Assembly (NCBI GenBank): GCA_903905455.1
Contig: CAIVGN010000075.1
Location: 16,502 to 80,501, forward strand
Reading direction: 5' to 3'
DNA length: 64,000 bases
Origin: an uncultured Archangium sp.
GTDB taxonomy: Bacteria > Myxococcota > Myxococcia > Myxococcales > Myxococcaceae
Below are positions 34,970 to 45,692 of the stretch, piece by piece. Numbering within the stretch: position 1 is the stretch's first letter; every line of letters starts with the position of its first letter. The notes below the pieces were generated by a model that was not told the DNA's origin, did not search any database, and saw nothing but the letters and a program-made list of their open reading frames with translations. Position numbers and translations under genes: made by a program.

Positions 34970-37102
34970 ATGTTGACTCTTGGCACCGCGCCGCCGCAGC
35001 AGCTGGATCTCAAGGCCCTCAGCACCCACGGCTTCATCCTCGGCATGACGGGCTCGGGGAAGACCGGACTGTGCGTGGTGCTCGTCGAGGAGCTGCTGCG
35101 CGCCGGGGTGCCGGTGATCGCCGTCGACAGCAAGGGCGACCTGGCCACGCTGTTGCTCAACTTCGACTCCAGCGATCCCGGGGTGTCGACGTGGGGCACG
35201 CCGGAGTCGGGGCCGCGCATCGACCAGGCCCTGGGCGCGCTGGGGCTGACCAGGGAGGCCTTCGCCGCCTGGCGCGCGAGCTACGAGCCGAGGCTCTACA
35301 CCCCGGGCTCTTCGCTGGGGCTGCCGCTCGACCTGCTGGGCAGCCTCGCGCCCCCGGCCGACGCCAGCGCCGAAGGACTCGCCGAGGCCGCCGATGGCGC
35401 GGCGCGCAGCCTGCTGGGGTTGCTGGGCCTCGAGGCCGATCCGCTCACCTCGCGGGAATACCTGCTGCTGGTGCAGTTGCTCACCGGCGCCTGGGCCGAG
35501 GGCAAGACGCCCACCCTGGCGGAGCTCGTCAAGCAGGTCGCGACGCCACCCTTCGCCACGGTGGGGGCGCTGTCGCTCGAAGACTTTTTCCCCCAGCGCG
35601 ATCGCCAGGGGCTGATGGTGCGGCTCAACGGGCTGCTCGCCTCGCCGAAGTTCGCGGCCTGGCGCCAGGGGGAGCCGCTCGATCCCGCGCGCCTGCTGCG
35701 CTCCCCCGAGGGCAAGCCGCGCCTGTCGATCTACTCGGTGGCCCACCTCTCGGACGAGGAGCGCCTCTTCGCGGTCGCGCAGTTGCTCGAGCGGACCCAG
35801 TCGTGGATGCGCAAGCAGGGCGGCTCGAGCACGGTGCGCGCGGTGCTGCTGATCGACGAGATCTTCGGCTACTTCCCGCCGGCGCCTTCGAACCCGCCCA
35901 CCAAGCCGCCGCTGCTCGGGCTGCTCAAGCAGGCGCGCGCCTTCGGGGTCTCGGTGGTGCTGGCCACCCAGAACCCGATCGATCTCGACTACCGGGGCCT
36001 CTCGAACATCGGCACCTGGATGGTGGGGCGGCTCCAGTCGGAGCAGGACAAGGCCCGCATTCGCGACGCGCTGCTCTCGGCGGCGGCGGCCAGTGGGCTC
36101 ACGGCCTCGCAGCTCGACACGCTGCTCTCGACCCTGGCCCCGCGAAAGTTCCTGCTGCACTCGGTGCACCAGCCGCAGCCCGCGGTCTTCACCACGCGCG
36201 ACACGGTGACGGTGCTGCGGGGGCCCTTCAGCGCGGACGAACTGCGCCAGGTGACCGCGCCCATGAAGCTCGGCCTCGCCGCCCCGGTGGCCGCGGCGCC
36301 CGTGAGCGCCGGCGTGACCGGCACCCTCGACCCGGAGCTGGGGCCGGTGTTCGAGATCGATCAAGGCACCGCCCTGCCCTACCTGCTGCTCAAGTTCGGC
36401 GTGCGCTACCGGCTGGGCACCACGGTCAGTGAAGAGACGGTGCACGAGCTCGCCTTCCCGCTCGAGGGCGTGACCTCCGGGGCCGAGGCGCTCGAGGGCG
36501 CGCCGCTGTCGGTCAAGGGCGTCGGGTTCCAGGCCACCTTGCCCGCGGGCGTGACCTTGTCCGCGTTCCCCCCGTGGCTCAGCGGGCTCAAGGCCGCGAA
36601 GCTGATGGCCCAGCTGAAGGAGCGCCTGCCGTCCAAGCTGGAGACGAAGCTGACGCAAGACCCGGTGACCAAGCTGATCTCCGGGCCCACCGAGACGCCC
36701 GAGGCCTTCGCGGCGCGGGTGGTGGAGAAGCAGGGCGTCTCGAAGGATCGGCTCAAGGTGATGCGCGACCTCGAGAAGCGCCGCGTCGACTTCGCCCAGG
36801 CCGAGAAGGAGCTGTCGGCGCGCAAGGCGGAGAAGTGGCTCAACGTGGGCGCCGGCGTGCTCGGGCTGTTCTCCGGCAAGCGCTCGTCGCTCAGCGGCGT
36901 GGGCCGGGCGTTGACCAGCAACCGGCAGCAAGGCGGCAGCGAGGCAAAGCTGGAAGACCTTGCGCTGGAGATCCAACAACTCGAGAAGACCCTCGCCTCG
37001 CAGGAGGACGTCGACGCGCGCCGCTTCACCGAGCAGGTGTGCGTGCCGCGGCCCGCAGACGTGCAGGTGCTGCGGCTCGCGTTCGCGTGGATCGTCCCGT
37101 AG
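34970..37102 (+). CDS. HerA/DUF853-like P-loop ATPase
   Basis: A 710-residue protein starting at ATG 34970; upstream in-frame codons give no plausible start. Residues 24-32 form Walker A (GMTGSGKT, Lys31), preceded by THGFIL as in HerA/FtsK-like ATPases. Walker B is LLIDEIFG with Asp296 and Glu297, and VVLATQNP at about 325 is the sensor strand. Beyond about residue 400 the protein is unfamiliar: a beta-rich stretch, then a helical coiled-coil-like segment (RRVDFAQAEKELSARKAEKW) and an Arg-rich end. Such ATPases usually act on DNA or in conjugation-like translocation, but no partner nuclease gene is next to it. Ribosome-site spacing is poor, so the start is moderately sure. Confidence 0.8.
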   Translation: MLTLGTAPPQQLDLKALSTHGFILGMTGSGKTGLCVVLVEELLRAGVPVIAVDSKGDLATLLLNFDSSDPGVSTWGTPESGPRIDQALGALGLTREAFAAWRASYEPRLYTPGSSLGLPLDLLGSLAPPADASAEGLAEAADGAARSLLGLLGLEADPLTSREYLLLVQLLTGAWAEGKTPTLAELVKQVATPPFATVGALSLEDFFPQRDRQGLMVRLNGLLASPKFAAWRQGEPLDPARLLRSPEGKPRLSIYSVAHLSDEERLFAVAQLLERTQSWMRKQGGSSTVRAVLLIDEIFGYFPPAPSNPPTKPPLLGLLKQARAFGVSVVLATQNPIDLDYRGLSNIGTWMVGRLQSEQDKARIRDALLSAAAASGLTASQLDTLLSTLAPRKFLLHSVHQPQPAVFTTRDTVTVLRGPFSADELRQVTAPMKLGLAAPVAAAPVSAGVTGTLDPELGPVFEIDQGTALPYLLLKFGVRYRLGTTVSEETVHELAFPLEGVTSGAEALEGAPLSVKGVGFQATLPAGVTLSAFPPWLSGLKAAKLMAQLKERLPSKLETKLTQDPVTKLISGPTETPEAFAARVVEKQGVSKDRLKVMRDLEKRRVDFAQAEKELSARKAEKWLNVGAGVLGLFSGKRSSLSGVGRALTSNRQQGGSEAKLEDLALEIQQLEKTLASQEDVDARRFTEQVCVPRPADVQVLRLAFAWIVP

Positions 37103-38026
37103 TCAGCGGTGTTCGCGGTACCAGGCGATGGTCTGGGCCATGCCGCGCTCGACGTCGAACTGGGGGGACCAGCCGAGCACCTGCTTCGCCTTGCCGTTGG
37201 CCAACACGCTGCGGCGCTGTTCCCCGAGGCGCTCGGGGGCGTGCTTCGCCGGCGTGGCGATGCCGAGATTCTTCGCCAGCAGCGCGTAGACCTGGTTCAC
37301 GTCGGTCTCGGTGGAGGTGCAGATGTTCACCCCGCCGCAGTACTCGGTGGTGAGCGCTTTCACGTTCGCGGCCACCACGTCACCGACGTACACGAAGTCC
37401 CGGGTCTGCCCGCCGTCGCCGAAGATGGTGCAGCCCTCACCGCGCAGGAGGCGCTCGGCGAAGATGGCCACCACGCCGGCCTCCCCGTGGAGGTTCTGGC
37501 GCGGCCCGTAGACGTTCGCGTAGCGCAGGGCCACGTAGTGCAGGCCGTACATGGCGCGGAAGCACGAGAGGTAGAGCTCACCTGAGAACTTCGAGACCGC
37601 GTAGGGCGAGACGCCCGCGGGGGGCTCGGTCTCCGGGGTGGGCAACACCGCCGAGTCGCCGTACATCGACCCGCCCGAGGCCGCGTACACCACGCGCTTC
37701 AAGGCCCCGCCCCGCCGCCCGGCCTCGACCATGTTGAGCGTGCCGCCGATGTTGGTGTCGGCGTCGAAGCGCACGTCAGTGACCGACTTGCGCACGTCGA
37801 TCTGCGCGCCGTGGAGGCTCAGGACCTCGGGCTGGAACGCCTCGACCACCTTCGCCGCCGCCTCGCCGCGGAGATCGAGCTCGTGGAACGTCGCCTTCGG
37901 GTTGAGGTTCTTGCGATCGCCCGTGGAGAGGTTGTCGACGATCACCACCTCGTGCCCCAGGGCCAGGTAGGCGTCGACGATCTGCGACGCGATGAAGCCA
38001 GCTCCACCAGTGACGACGATCTTCAT
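37103..38026 (-). CDS. NAD-dependent nucleotide-sugar epimerase/dehydratase (GalE-like)
   Basis: A 307-residue extended short-chain dehydrogenase. GGAGFIAS at residues 7-14 binds NAD, DNLSTG at 31-36 follows strand 2, and SPYAVSK supplies the catalytic Tyr142 and Lys146. The length and motifs fit UDP-glucose 4-epimerase-like enzymes, but one step in the family (4-epimerase, 4,6-dehydratase or decarboxylase) cannot be chosen from sequence alone. It is the last gene of the tviB-tviC-like operon, overlapping the previous stop (ATGA), so it probably supplies a second UDP- or GDP-sugar for the same polysaccharide. Confidence 0.85.
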   Translation of the reverse strand: MKIVVTGGAGFIASQIVDAYLALGHEVVIVDNLSTGDRKNLNPKATFHELDLRGEAAAKVVEAFQPEVLSLHGAQIDVRKSVTDVRFDADTNIGGTLNMVEAGRRGGALKRVVYAASGGSMYGDSAVLPTPETEPPAGVSPYAVSKFSGELYLSCFRAMYGLHYVALRYANVYGPRQNLHGEAGVVAIFAERLLRGEGCTIFGDGGQTRDFVYVGDVVAANVKALTTEYCGGVNICTSTETDVNQVYALLAKNLGIATPAKHAPERLGEQRRSVLANGKAKQVLGWSPQFDVERGMAQTIAWYREHR

Positions 38027-39017
38027 GACGGGTTCTCCACTGCGTAGGCGACGGTCTCGTCCATGCCCTGCGAGACGGTGTGCGTCGGGGCGTAGCCGAG
38101 CTTCTCTTTCGCGCGGCTGATGTCGGCCTGCGAGTCCTTGATGTCGCCGGGGCGGAAGGGCTGGAACACGGGCTCGAGCTTCGCGAGCTCGGGGCGGCTG
38201 CCGGCGAGGCGCTCGCGGATCATCGTGTACAGCTCGAGCAGGCTGGTCTTGCCGCCGACGGCCACGTTGTAGACGGCGTCGGTCGCGCCGGGCACCTGCG
38301 TGAGCGCGGCCTTCAAGTTGGCCTGCACCGCGTTGGCCACGAAGCAGAAGTCGCGGCTGGTGCTGCCATCGCCGTTGACCCGGCACGGCTCGCCCTGCTG
38401 CAGCGAGGCCATCCACTTGGGGATCACCGCCGCATAGGCGCCGTTGGGGTCCTGCCGCGGGCCGAAGACGTTGAAGTACCGCAGGCCGATGGTCTCGAGC
38501 CCGTAGCTGAGCTGGAAGACGCGCGCGTAGACCTCGTTGATGTGCTTGGTGGCCGCGTAGGGCGAGAGCACCCGGCCCACCCGGGACTCCACCTTGGGCA
38601 GCGTGGGCTCGTCGCCGTACACCGAGCTCGAAGACGCATAGACGAAGCGCTTCACCTTCGCGTCGCGGGCGGCGAGCAGCATGTTCATGAAGCCGTCGAC
38701 GTTGGCGCGGTGGCTGTCGAGGGGGTGGGCGATGCTGCGGGGCACGCTCCCGAGGGCCGCCTGGTGCAGCACCCAGTCGACACCGACGCAGGCGCGCTGG
38801 CAGGTCTCGAGCGAGGTGATGTCGCCATGAATGAAGGTGAAGCGCTCGGCCGCCCCCGGCCCCGCGCGGCATAGGGCGGCGTCGAGGTTGCGCTGGTAGC
38901 CCGTCACCAGGCTGTCGAGGACCACCACCTTCTGCCCTTCGCGCAGCAACGTCTCCACCAGGTTCGAGCCGATGAAGCCCGCGCCGCCGGTGACCAGCCA
39001 GGTGCCGTGGGCGTCCA

Positions 39018-39018
<1 letters not shown>
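38023..39018 (-). CDS. tviC: UDP-N-acetylglucosamine(uronate) 4-epimerase, TviC/WbpP type
   Basis: A 331-residue extended short-chain dehydrogenase closely matching the TviC/WbpP subfamily: GGAGFIGSNL at 11-20, VLHQAALGSVPRS, ANVDGFMNML, SPYAATK (Tyr154, Lys158), RYFNVFGPRQDPNGAY, and INGDGS-type NGDGSTSRDFC. These specific segments mark enzymes that interconvert UDP-GlcNAc/GalNAc or their uronates. The gene overlaps its neighbours on both sides by ATGA junctions. With the upstream dehydrogenase it would yield UDP-GalNAcA, the Vi-antigen and O-antigen precursor. Which polysaccharide uses it here is unknown because no glycosyltransferase lies in the window. Confidence 0.9.
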
Positions 39019-40301
<1,283 letters not shown>

Positions 40302-40337
40302 GAGGGACCCTTAGTTGAGGCTCGAGCGCGAATAGCC

Positions 40338-40373
40338 AAAAAAGCCAACGCCGTCACGAAGCCGCACGCGGCT
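40338..40373 (-). terminator. Possible terminator after the DUF1501 gene
   Basis: AGCCGCACGCGGCT (40360-40373) is a near-perfect hairpin about 30 bases past the DUF1501 stop on the minus strand. A T6 run on the minus strand (A-run 40338-40343) follows only after about 16 bases, so the arrangement is not ideal. The gap also holds the tviB promoter. Confidence 0.35.
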
Positions 40374-40401
40374 CTTCAGTGCCCGGCGCCGCGAGGGTCG
40401 T

Positions 40402-42048
40402 TCAGGGTTTCTTGATGAAGCCCAATGAAGGCTGGTTGTTGCGGCCCTTGCCGGTGGGGTTGAGGCCGGTCAATTCGAGGGCGGTGGCGTAGACGTGGCC
40501 GGCGTTGGGCACGACGCTGTTGGCGCTCTTGGTGCCGGTGAGCACGCCGGTCGCCGCGTTGTAGGCGGGGTCCAGGGTGCCGTCGGGCATCACCGGGATG
40601 CCCTCGAGGCTGCTGGTGCCTACGCGGCCGTACTGGCGATCTCCCTGCACGTTGCCGCCGAGGAAGGCGACGGAGTTCACCTTCCAGTGCTGGCAGACGT
40701 CCTGCTCCATGATCTTGGTGTACTTGGTGGCGTCGGGGTCCGTGGTCGCGAGGATCGAGGCGACGTCGCCCTGGATGGTGCGCCCCATCTCGGATGCCAG
40801 GACGATGGTGGTCAGGTCCCAGTACGACTTGCCGCTGGTGCCGTACTGCGTGGTCTTGAGCTTGTTGACGAAGACCTTGAGCGGGTTCCACAGGTCGCGG
40901 CGCAGGCTGGCGAGCTGGTCGTCCTGCCCGCGGTTGGTGAAGACGCTGTCACGGCCCTTGTGGGTGTCGAAGCCGCGGATCTGCCGATTCTCGATCCAGA
41001 AGGCGACCGACAGGCCCTTGGTCATCAACTCGTAGGCCATGAGGGCCTGCACGTTGGTCATCGGGCTGTCCTTCGAGCGGGCCGGGTTGCCGTTGACCGA
41101 GGTCGAGTTGGTCGCCTCGTCGTTGGCCGTGACCCCGAACTCCGCGCGCAGGTTCATGTCGGTGAAGAGCGTGGCCGGGTTGACCACCAGGCCCGTGCCC
41201 GAGGTGAGCTGCTTGTAGATGCCCACCGCGGAGCTGAAGGCGGCCACCGACTCGCCGTTGTGGTCGGCGATGAAGTTCTGGTGGAGGTTGTCCACGAAGG
41301 TACGGATGCGCGCGCTGCGGGCGCCGGCGGTGACGTTGCCCAGCTGCGAGAGCCGGTTGCGCATCTCCGAGGGCGTGCGGCCGTAGACGGTGTGCGCGTA
41401 GGTCGGGCCGAGCTTCTCGTAGAAGCCGGTGCCTTCGGGGTAGTTGGCCTCTTCGAGCTCGCCGTCGGACAGCCAGCGGTGCCAGCTCACGTTGGCCAGC
41501 GGGTAGTTCGCGCCGTAGGCCTCGCTGAAGGCCTGCATCAACGAGCGCTCATTGCTCGCGCGCTGCGCGGTGAGGGCCGCGTAGCTGGCGTACTTGCCGT
41601 AGTGGTAGTCCCACCGGCCGCCGGAGTGGAAGGTGTTGCCCGCGTGCGACGAGAGCACCGCCATGTCGGGGAACAGGTCCAGGCCGTCCTGCGCGAGGTA
41701 CCCGTAGGTGATGTTGCCCTGCGTCCTCGGCGCGAAGTGCGCGGCGTCGAGGCCGTAGGTCTTGGGGCGGTAGAACTGGTTCGACCACGCGGGGTTGGGG
41801 TTGAGCGTGCCCGCGGGGATGGTCATCGTCGCGTGGTTGGGCGTGTCGATGGGGCTGAGCATCGAGTAGCTGTCCCAGCCGCCTTCCTGGAACCACATCA
41901 CCAGGAACCGGGGCTCCATGGCCTGGGCCACGGCGTCGGCGATGCCCAGGGACTTCGCGGTGCCCGGCACGCCGAACCGACGGAAGAACCCGAGCCAGTC
42001 GGCGACGCCGATCGCGGCCGCGCCCTTGAGGACTGAACGACGCTTCAT
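40402..42048 (-). CDS. DUF1501 family protein with Tat-like signal
   Basis: A 548-residue protein with an N-terminal KRRSVLKG twin-arginine-like signal. The body is a DUF1501 domain: FQEGGWDSY replaces the usual D-G-G-N-D pattern, GFDTHKGRD carries the typical DTH motif, and a C-terminal VFLGGNVQG-type segment is present (VAFLGGN). The fold is alkaline-phosphatase/sulfatase-like, but metal ligands are only partly kept and no substrate is known. In planctomycetes and myxobacteria such genes pair with cytochrome-c-like partners. That is so here: the ATG overlaps the stop of the upstream heme-motif lipoprotein (ATGA). Confidence 0.88.
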   Translation of the reverse strand: MKRRSVLKGAAAIGVADWLGFFRRFGVPGTAKSLGIADAVAQAMEPRFLVMWFQEGGWDSYSMLSPIDTPNHATMTIPAGTLNPNPAWSNQFYRPKTYGLDAAHFAPRTQGNITYGYLAQDGLDLFPDMAVLSSHAGNTFHSGGRWDYHYGKYASYAALTAQRASNERSLMQAFSEAYGANYPLANVSWHRWLSDGELEEANYPEGTGFYEKLGPTYAHTVYGRTPSEMRNRLSQLGNVTAGARSARIRTFVDNLHQNFIADHNGESVAAFSSAVGIYKQLTSGTGLVVNPATLFTDMNLRAEFGVTANDEATNSTSVNGNPARSKDSPMTNVQALMAYELMTKGLSVAFWIENRQIRGFDTHKGRDSVFTNRGQDDQLASLRRDLWNPLKVFVNKLKTTQYGTSGKSYWDLTTIVLASEMGRTIQGDVASILATTDPDATKYTKIMEQDVCQHWKVNSVAFLGGNVQGDRQYGRVGTSSLEGIPVMPDGTLDPAYNAATGVLTGTKSANSVVPNAGHVYATALELTGLNPTGKGRNNQPSLGFIKKP

Positions 42049-44393
42049 GGCGCACCCTGGAAGTTCGGAGAAGCAGCGACGGCCTTGAGCACCGCGCGCA
42101 TGTCGCCGTTGTTGGCAAACGTCGTGTCCCAGAGCGTCTTGTAGAGCACGCGCTCGTCGGTCTGCGATCGCAGCTCGCGGCCGATGAGCAGCTTGACCTG
42201 GGTGTTGATCATCCGGCGGATGAAGGGCTCCTTCTTCACCGCCTTGGTGGTGAAGGCCTCGAGCCCGGCGCCCTTGTAGGGGTAGGTGGCGACGAGCCCG
42301 CGGTCGGTGTCGTCGATGGCCGCGCCGTTCAAGGTGTCGCGGAACGTGCCGTCGTCGGACCACCGGAGCCGCTGGTGCGCGAGCGGGGTCAGCAGCTGGT
42401 GGCAGTTGAAGCAGATGCTCTGCGGGTCGACGGTGGAGGACGCGGTGGAGGTGCCGCGCTGGTCGAAGACCTCCGGGGGCACCTCGAAGATCGACCCCAT
42501 GAACCCCGAGAAGACGCGGGCGGGGAAGTTGTAGTGCGGGAGCCCGGGCTTGTTGCTCAGGTAGCCCTTGGTGGAGAGCACGCCGGTGCGCCCGTGTTCG
42601 GCGCCGCGCGGCTGCTGCTGGTACTGCTCGTCGACGGTGTACTCGGCGGTGAGCACCTCCTCGAAGCTGCGGCCGTTGACGGTGACGTAGGTCCACAGCC
42701 GGGCGGGCTCGTCAGACTCGGGCGTCCCCTGGCTCTCGATGCGCAGCTGGATGCGGCCGAAGTAGTACGCGCGGAACTCGGGGCTGGCGATGACGTCCGC
42801 GAGGAGCGGGGTCAGGCCGTCGGTGCCCAGCCTGGTGAACTCCGCGGCGGTGGGCGGGCGGCCCAGGGCGCGCTGGGTCAGGGCCACCAGTCGCAGGGTG
42901 TCCTTCGCCGAGGCACCCGTGGCCACTTCGATCGAAGGCGGCATGGTGAAGAGGAAGTCGGGGTGGCGCACCAGCGCCTCGCACACGCCGCTCCAGGCAT
43001 CGACGCGCGTGCCCAGGCCGCCCAGGTCCTTGAGCAGGGCGTAGGTCGAGGTCTGCTCCGCGGCGGTCGCCGGGCGGTACAGCAGCCGCTGGTAGAGCGT
43101 GGAGATCTTCTGCTTCGCCGAGTCGGTCATCGTGGTGCCCGTGCCCGCGCCCAGGGGCCCGGTGATGGTGACCTGGTCGAGGTAGACGTTGATGTCGCCG
43201 CCGGCCACCACCGCGTCGTTGATGAAGCTGATGGAGATCGAGGTGTTGCCGACGTCGGGCACCACCACGTCGGTGGTCTTGTCTTCGTAGGCCGCGATGT
43301 TGGTGTACTCGAGGGTGTTGGCGCCGACGGCCGTGCCGATCTGCACGCGCAGCTGCGGGCCGACGCCGTTGCCGTCGAGCGTGGGCTTGCCGCGCACCGT
43401 CACCCGGTACGTCCCCGGGGCGGCCAGCGTGTAGGGCACCGCGAAGGTGCAGCCGGTGTAGCAAAAGTAGCCCGCCGGGTTGGTCGACGCGTTGCCCGCG
43501 CCGGTCGCGGGGCTGGGGGTCAGCGCCTCGAACTGGGCCACGGTGTCGCTCTGCGCGGGGGTGTCGATGATCGGCCCGGTCAGCGGGGTGAGGCCGGTGA
43601 AGGGCCCGGTGCCGTTGGTGGCCGCGGCGCTGCAGACGTCGGGGGCCAGGGCGTCCATGCCCAGGAGGAACTCGGCCGTGGCGGCGCGCGCCTCGACGAA
43701 GTGGGTCCGGAAGTTCACGCCGCCGAAGAGGCCGATGTTGCGCTCGAACTGGTCGACGCCGCCGCGCATCCAGTCGTCGTTGAAGGCCGACTTCACCTTG
43801 CCCTTGAGCTGCACGAAGTTGAGGAACGGGTTGTCGTACGAGGAGATCGGCGGGCCGCTGTAGGGGGACAACAGCTCCGGGGGGAACTGCTCGTCGGCGG
43901 CGGGCCCACCCGAGGCCTCGAACGCCCGCACCATGCACGCCGCCCGGCTGAGCGCCTGCACCGTGGCGTCGGGCCAGGCCGGCGTGCCCTGGGGCATGCG
44001 CACGCGATCGTCGGGGTTGATCACCCGCGCCAACAGCGAGCCCGGCTCGTCGCGGAAGAAGCCCGCGGTGCGCGCGAGGTGAAAGGTCTCGGTCGCGTCG
44101 GCGGTCACCAGGAAGCGGCGGCCCGAGCCCTGCGCGTGACACGAGAGGCACTGGCTGTCGCCGCTCACCATCGGCGGGTACACCTGGGTCGCGAACACGC
44201 CGATCGCGTCTTCGAGCCGCGCGTTGGGGAACTGGGTGAGGTCGCAGCTCACCTCGGGGGGCACGTAGACCGCGGCGCCGCCACCACCCGTGCCAGAGCC
44301 TGAACCTGCGGGCCCATCGCTCTCGAGCGCGCCGATCAGCCCTTCACACCCAGAGAACACCACTGCAGCAAGGAGCCAGGCGAACCTACCCAT
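42045..44393 (-). CDS. Planctomycete-type cytochrome-c/DUF1592-DUF1588-like lipoprotein
   Basis: A 782-residue lipoprotein starting at ATG 44393 (GAGGTGG upstream), lipobox FSGC (Cys16) followed by a Gly/Ser stalk. Two covalent heme motifs are visible: CLSCH at residues 82-86 and CFNCH at 661-665. Between them lie a carbohydrate-binding-like beta domain (about 300-420, AVPYTLAAPGTYRVTVRG) and the helical DUF1592/DUF1588-type regions (LYQRLLYRPATAAE, VIASPEFRAYYF). The end (AVAASPNFQGAP) matches the DUF1585 type. The protein probably sits on the outer membrane or in the periplasm and passes electrons; donor and acceptor are unknown. It is translated with the DUF1501 partner. Confidence 0.85.
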   Translation of the reverse strand: MGRFAWLLAAVVFSGCEGLIGALESDGPAGSGSGTGGGGAAVYVPPEVSCDLTQFPNARLEDAIGVFATQVYPPMVSGDSQCLSCHAQGSGRRFLVTADATETFHLARTAGFFRDEPGSLLARVINPDDRVRMPQGTPAWPDATVQALSRAACMVRAFEASGGPAADEQFPPELLSPYSGPPISSYDNPFLNFVQLKGKVKSAFNDDWMRGGVDQFERNIGLFGGVNFRTHFVEARAATAEFLLGMDALAPDVCSAAATNGTGPFTGLTPLTGPIIDTPAQSDTVAQFEALTPSPATGAGNASTNPAGYFCYTGCTFAVPYTLAAPGTYRVTVRGKPTLDGNGVGPQLRVQIGTAVGANTLEYTNIAAYEDKTTDVVVPDVGNTSISISFINDAVVAGGDINVYLDQVTITGPLGAGTGTTMTDSAKQKISTLYQRLLYRPATAAEQTSTYALLKDLGGLGTRVDAWSGVCEALVRHPDFLFTMPPSIEVATGASAKDTLRLVALTQRALGRPPTAAEFTRLGTDGLTPLLADVIASPEFRAYYFGRIQLRIESQGTPESDEPARLWTYVTVNGRSFEEVLTAEYTVDEQYQQQPRGAEHGRTGVLSTKGYLSNKPGLPHYNFPARVFSGFMGSIFEVPPEVFDQRGTSTASSTVDPQSICFNCHQLLTPLAHQRLRWSDDGTFRDTLNGAAIDDTDRGLVATYPYKGAGLEAFTTKAVKKEPFIRRMINTQVKLLIGRELRSQTDERVLYKTLWDTTFANNGDMRAVLKAVAASPNFQGAP

Positions 44394-44444
44394 CGACCAC
44401 CTCACTGGAGAATTGCAGCAGTGTTGGGTGGTTCTTGATCTACG

Positions 44445-45635
44445 TCAACGGTGGGCCCGAGTGCGCACAGGTGCGATACGCCCGTCGAGCACCGCGCGGG
44501 TGACGAAGGCGAGCGAGGTGAGCCGGCGCAGCGCCCGCCCCTTCCCCTCGGGGAGCTCGGCGCCCAGCGACTGCGCGAGCGACTCCACGCTGCCCGCCGC
44601 GCCATCGCGGAGCTGACCGAGCACGCTGCGCAGGTTGACGAAGTCGGCCGGGGCCACGCCCTCGTGCTCGAGGAGATCGCGACAGAAACCGCCCCACCCC
44701 AGCTGGAGATCGCCGGGCCGGATGAAGGCCTTCCACGCCTCGACCACGTCGGGGCGCGCGTCGGCGGCGAGGATGGTGGCGGCGTCGAGATCGAGGTGCA
44801 TCGGCACGCGGGGCCCCAGGGCGCGGGCGGGCTTGAGCAGGCGCACGAAGCGCTCGCCGGTCGACACGCGCTCGGCGACGAGCTGCACCAGCTCCTGGTC
44901 GTCGGGCAGCGGGCGCTCGGGGTCGGTCATCGGCCACGCGTTGGCCTCGCCAAAGACCACCACCAGCTCACGATCGCGCAGCACCGCGGTGGGGTCCTGG
45001 CGCTCGCCCTTCTTCGGCTTGCGGTTCTTGTGACGCGAGCCCGAGGTGGGGTTGGCGCGGATGTAGTCGAGCTGCTTTTCGACCATGGCGTCGAAGGCCG
45101 TGAGGATCGGCGAGAACCGCGCCGGCGCCTTCTCCAGGCGCTCGAGCACGAAGGCCGTGGCCTCGATGGTGGCGAGGCAGTGCTCCTCGGGTTCCTTGCG
45201 GATGCGGTAGTTGCCGGGCTGGTCGGGGAAGAACTTGAGGCGCGGCAGCTTCGAGAGCAGCGGGCACTTCTCGACGACCTTCTTCGCGTTCGACCAGGTG
45301 CCGTCGATCACCACCAGCGTCTGCGGGGGCGCGACCAGGTCGTCGATGTCCACGGCCGATTCACTGGGGAAGAGCACGGCCACGCCGGGCTGCGCGCAGA
45401 GCGCCTCGAGGGCCGGGTTGCCCACCGCCGTGAGCCCTACGTGGAGCTCGGAGTTGGGCAGCGAGAGGTGCGCCATGCGGCAGGTGCTGATGGGCACCTT
45501 CGCCTCGCGCGGGTGCTGGATGAAGACCACGTGCGTCTGGCTGGGCACCTGGGTCACCGCGCTGCACCAGCAGACGGATCTCGGCCGGCGGCAACGAAGA
45601 CAGACTTCCCGGTGCTCGGCGGCGGCGACTTCCAT
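44445..45635 (-). CDS. DTW-domain tRNA-uridine aminocarboxypropyltransferase with C-terminal extension
   Basis: A 396-residue protein; ATG 45635 has AGGAG eight bases upstream. A zinc-type Cys cluster (CLRCRRPRSVCWC) at the start, the HPREAKVPIST segment and the DGTWSNAKK motif (the DxTW signature) identify the DTW family. These enzymes transfer the aminocarboxypropyl group of S-adenosylmethionine to a uridine in tRNA (acp3U). After about residue 220 there is a further ~170-residue region, beginning ELVVVFGEANAWP, that resembles the start of a DEDDh 3'-5' exonuclease but lacks the first Asp; it continues ELVQLVAERVSTGERFVRLL and LGWGGFCRDLLE. It is probably an inactive RNA-binding module. Divergent from rsmE, another rRNA-modification gene. 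Confidence 0.85.
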   Translation of the reverse strand: MEVAAAEHREVCLRCRRPRSVCWCSAVTQVPSQTHVVFIQHPREAKVPISTCRMAHLSLPNSELHVGLTAVGNPALEALCAQPGVAVLFPSESAVDIDDLVAPPQTLVVIDGTWSNAKKVVEKCPLLSKLPRLKFFPDQPGNYRIRKEPEEHCLATIEATAFVLERLEKAPARFSPILTAFDAMVEKQLDYIRANPTSGSRHKNRKPKKGERQDPTAVLRDRELVVVFGEANAWPMTDPERPLPDDQELVQLVAERVSTGERFVRLLKPARALGPRVPMHLDLDAATILAADARPDVVEAWKAFIRPGDLQLGWGGFCRDLLEHEGVAPADFVNLRSVLGQLRDGAAGSVESLAQSLGAELPEGKGRALRRLTSLAFVTRAVLDGRIAPVRTRAHR

Positions 45636-45692
45636 GCGTCCGGCTCCTGTGCCCGGTCCTCTGCCTGACCGCAAGCAGGTAGGGTGGGCCGC

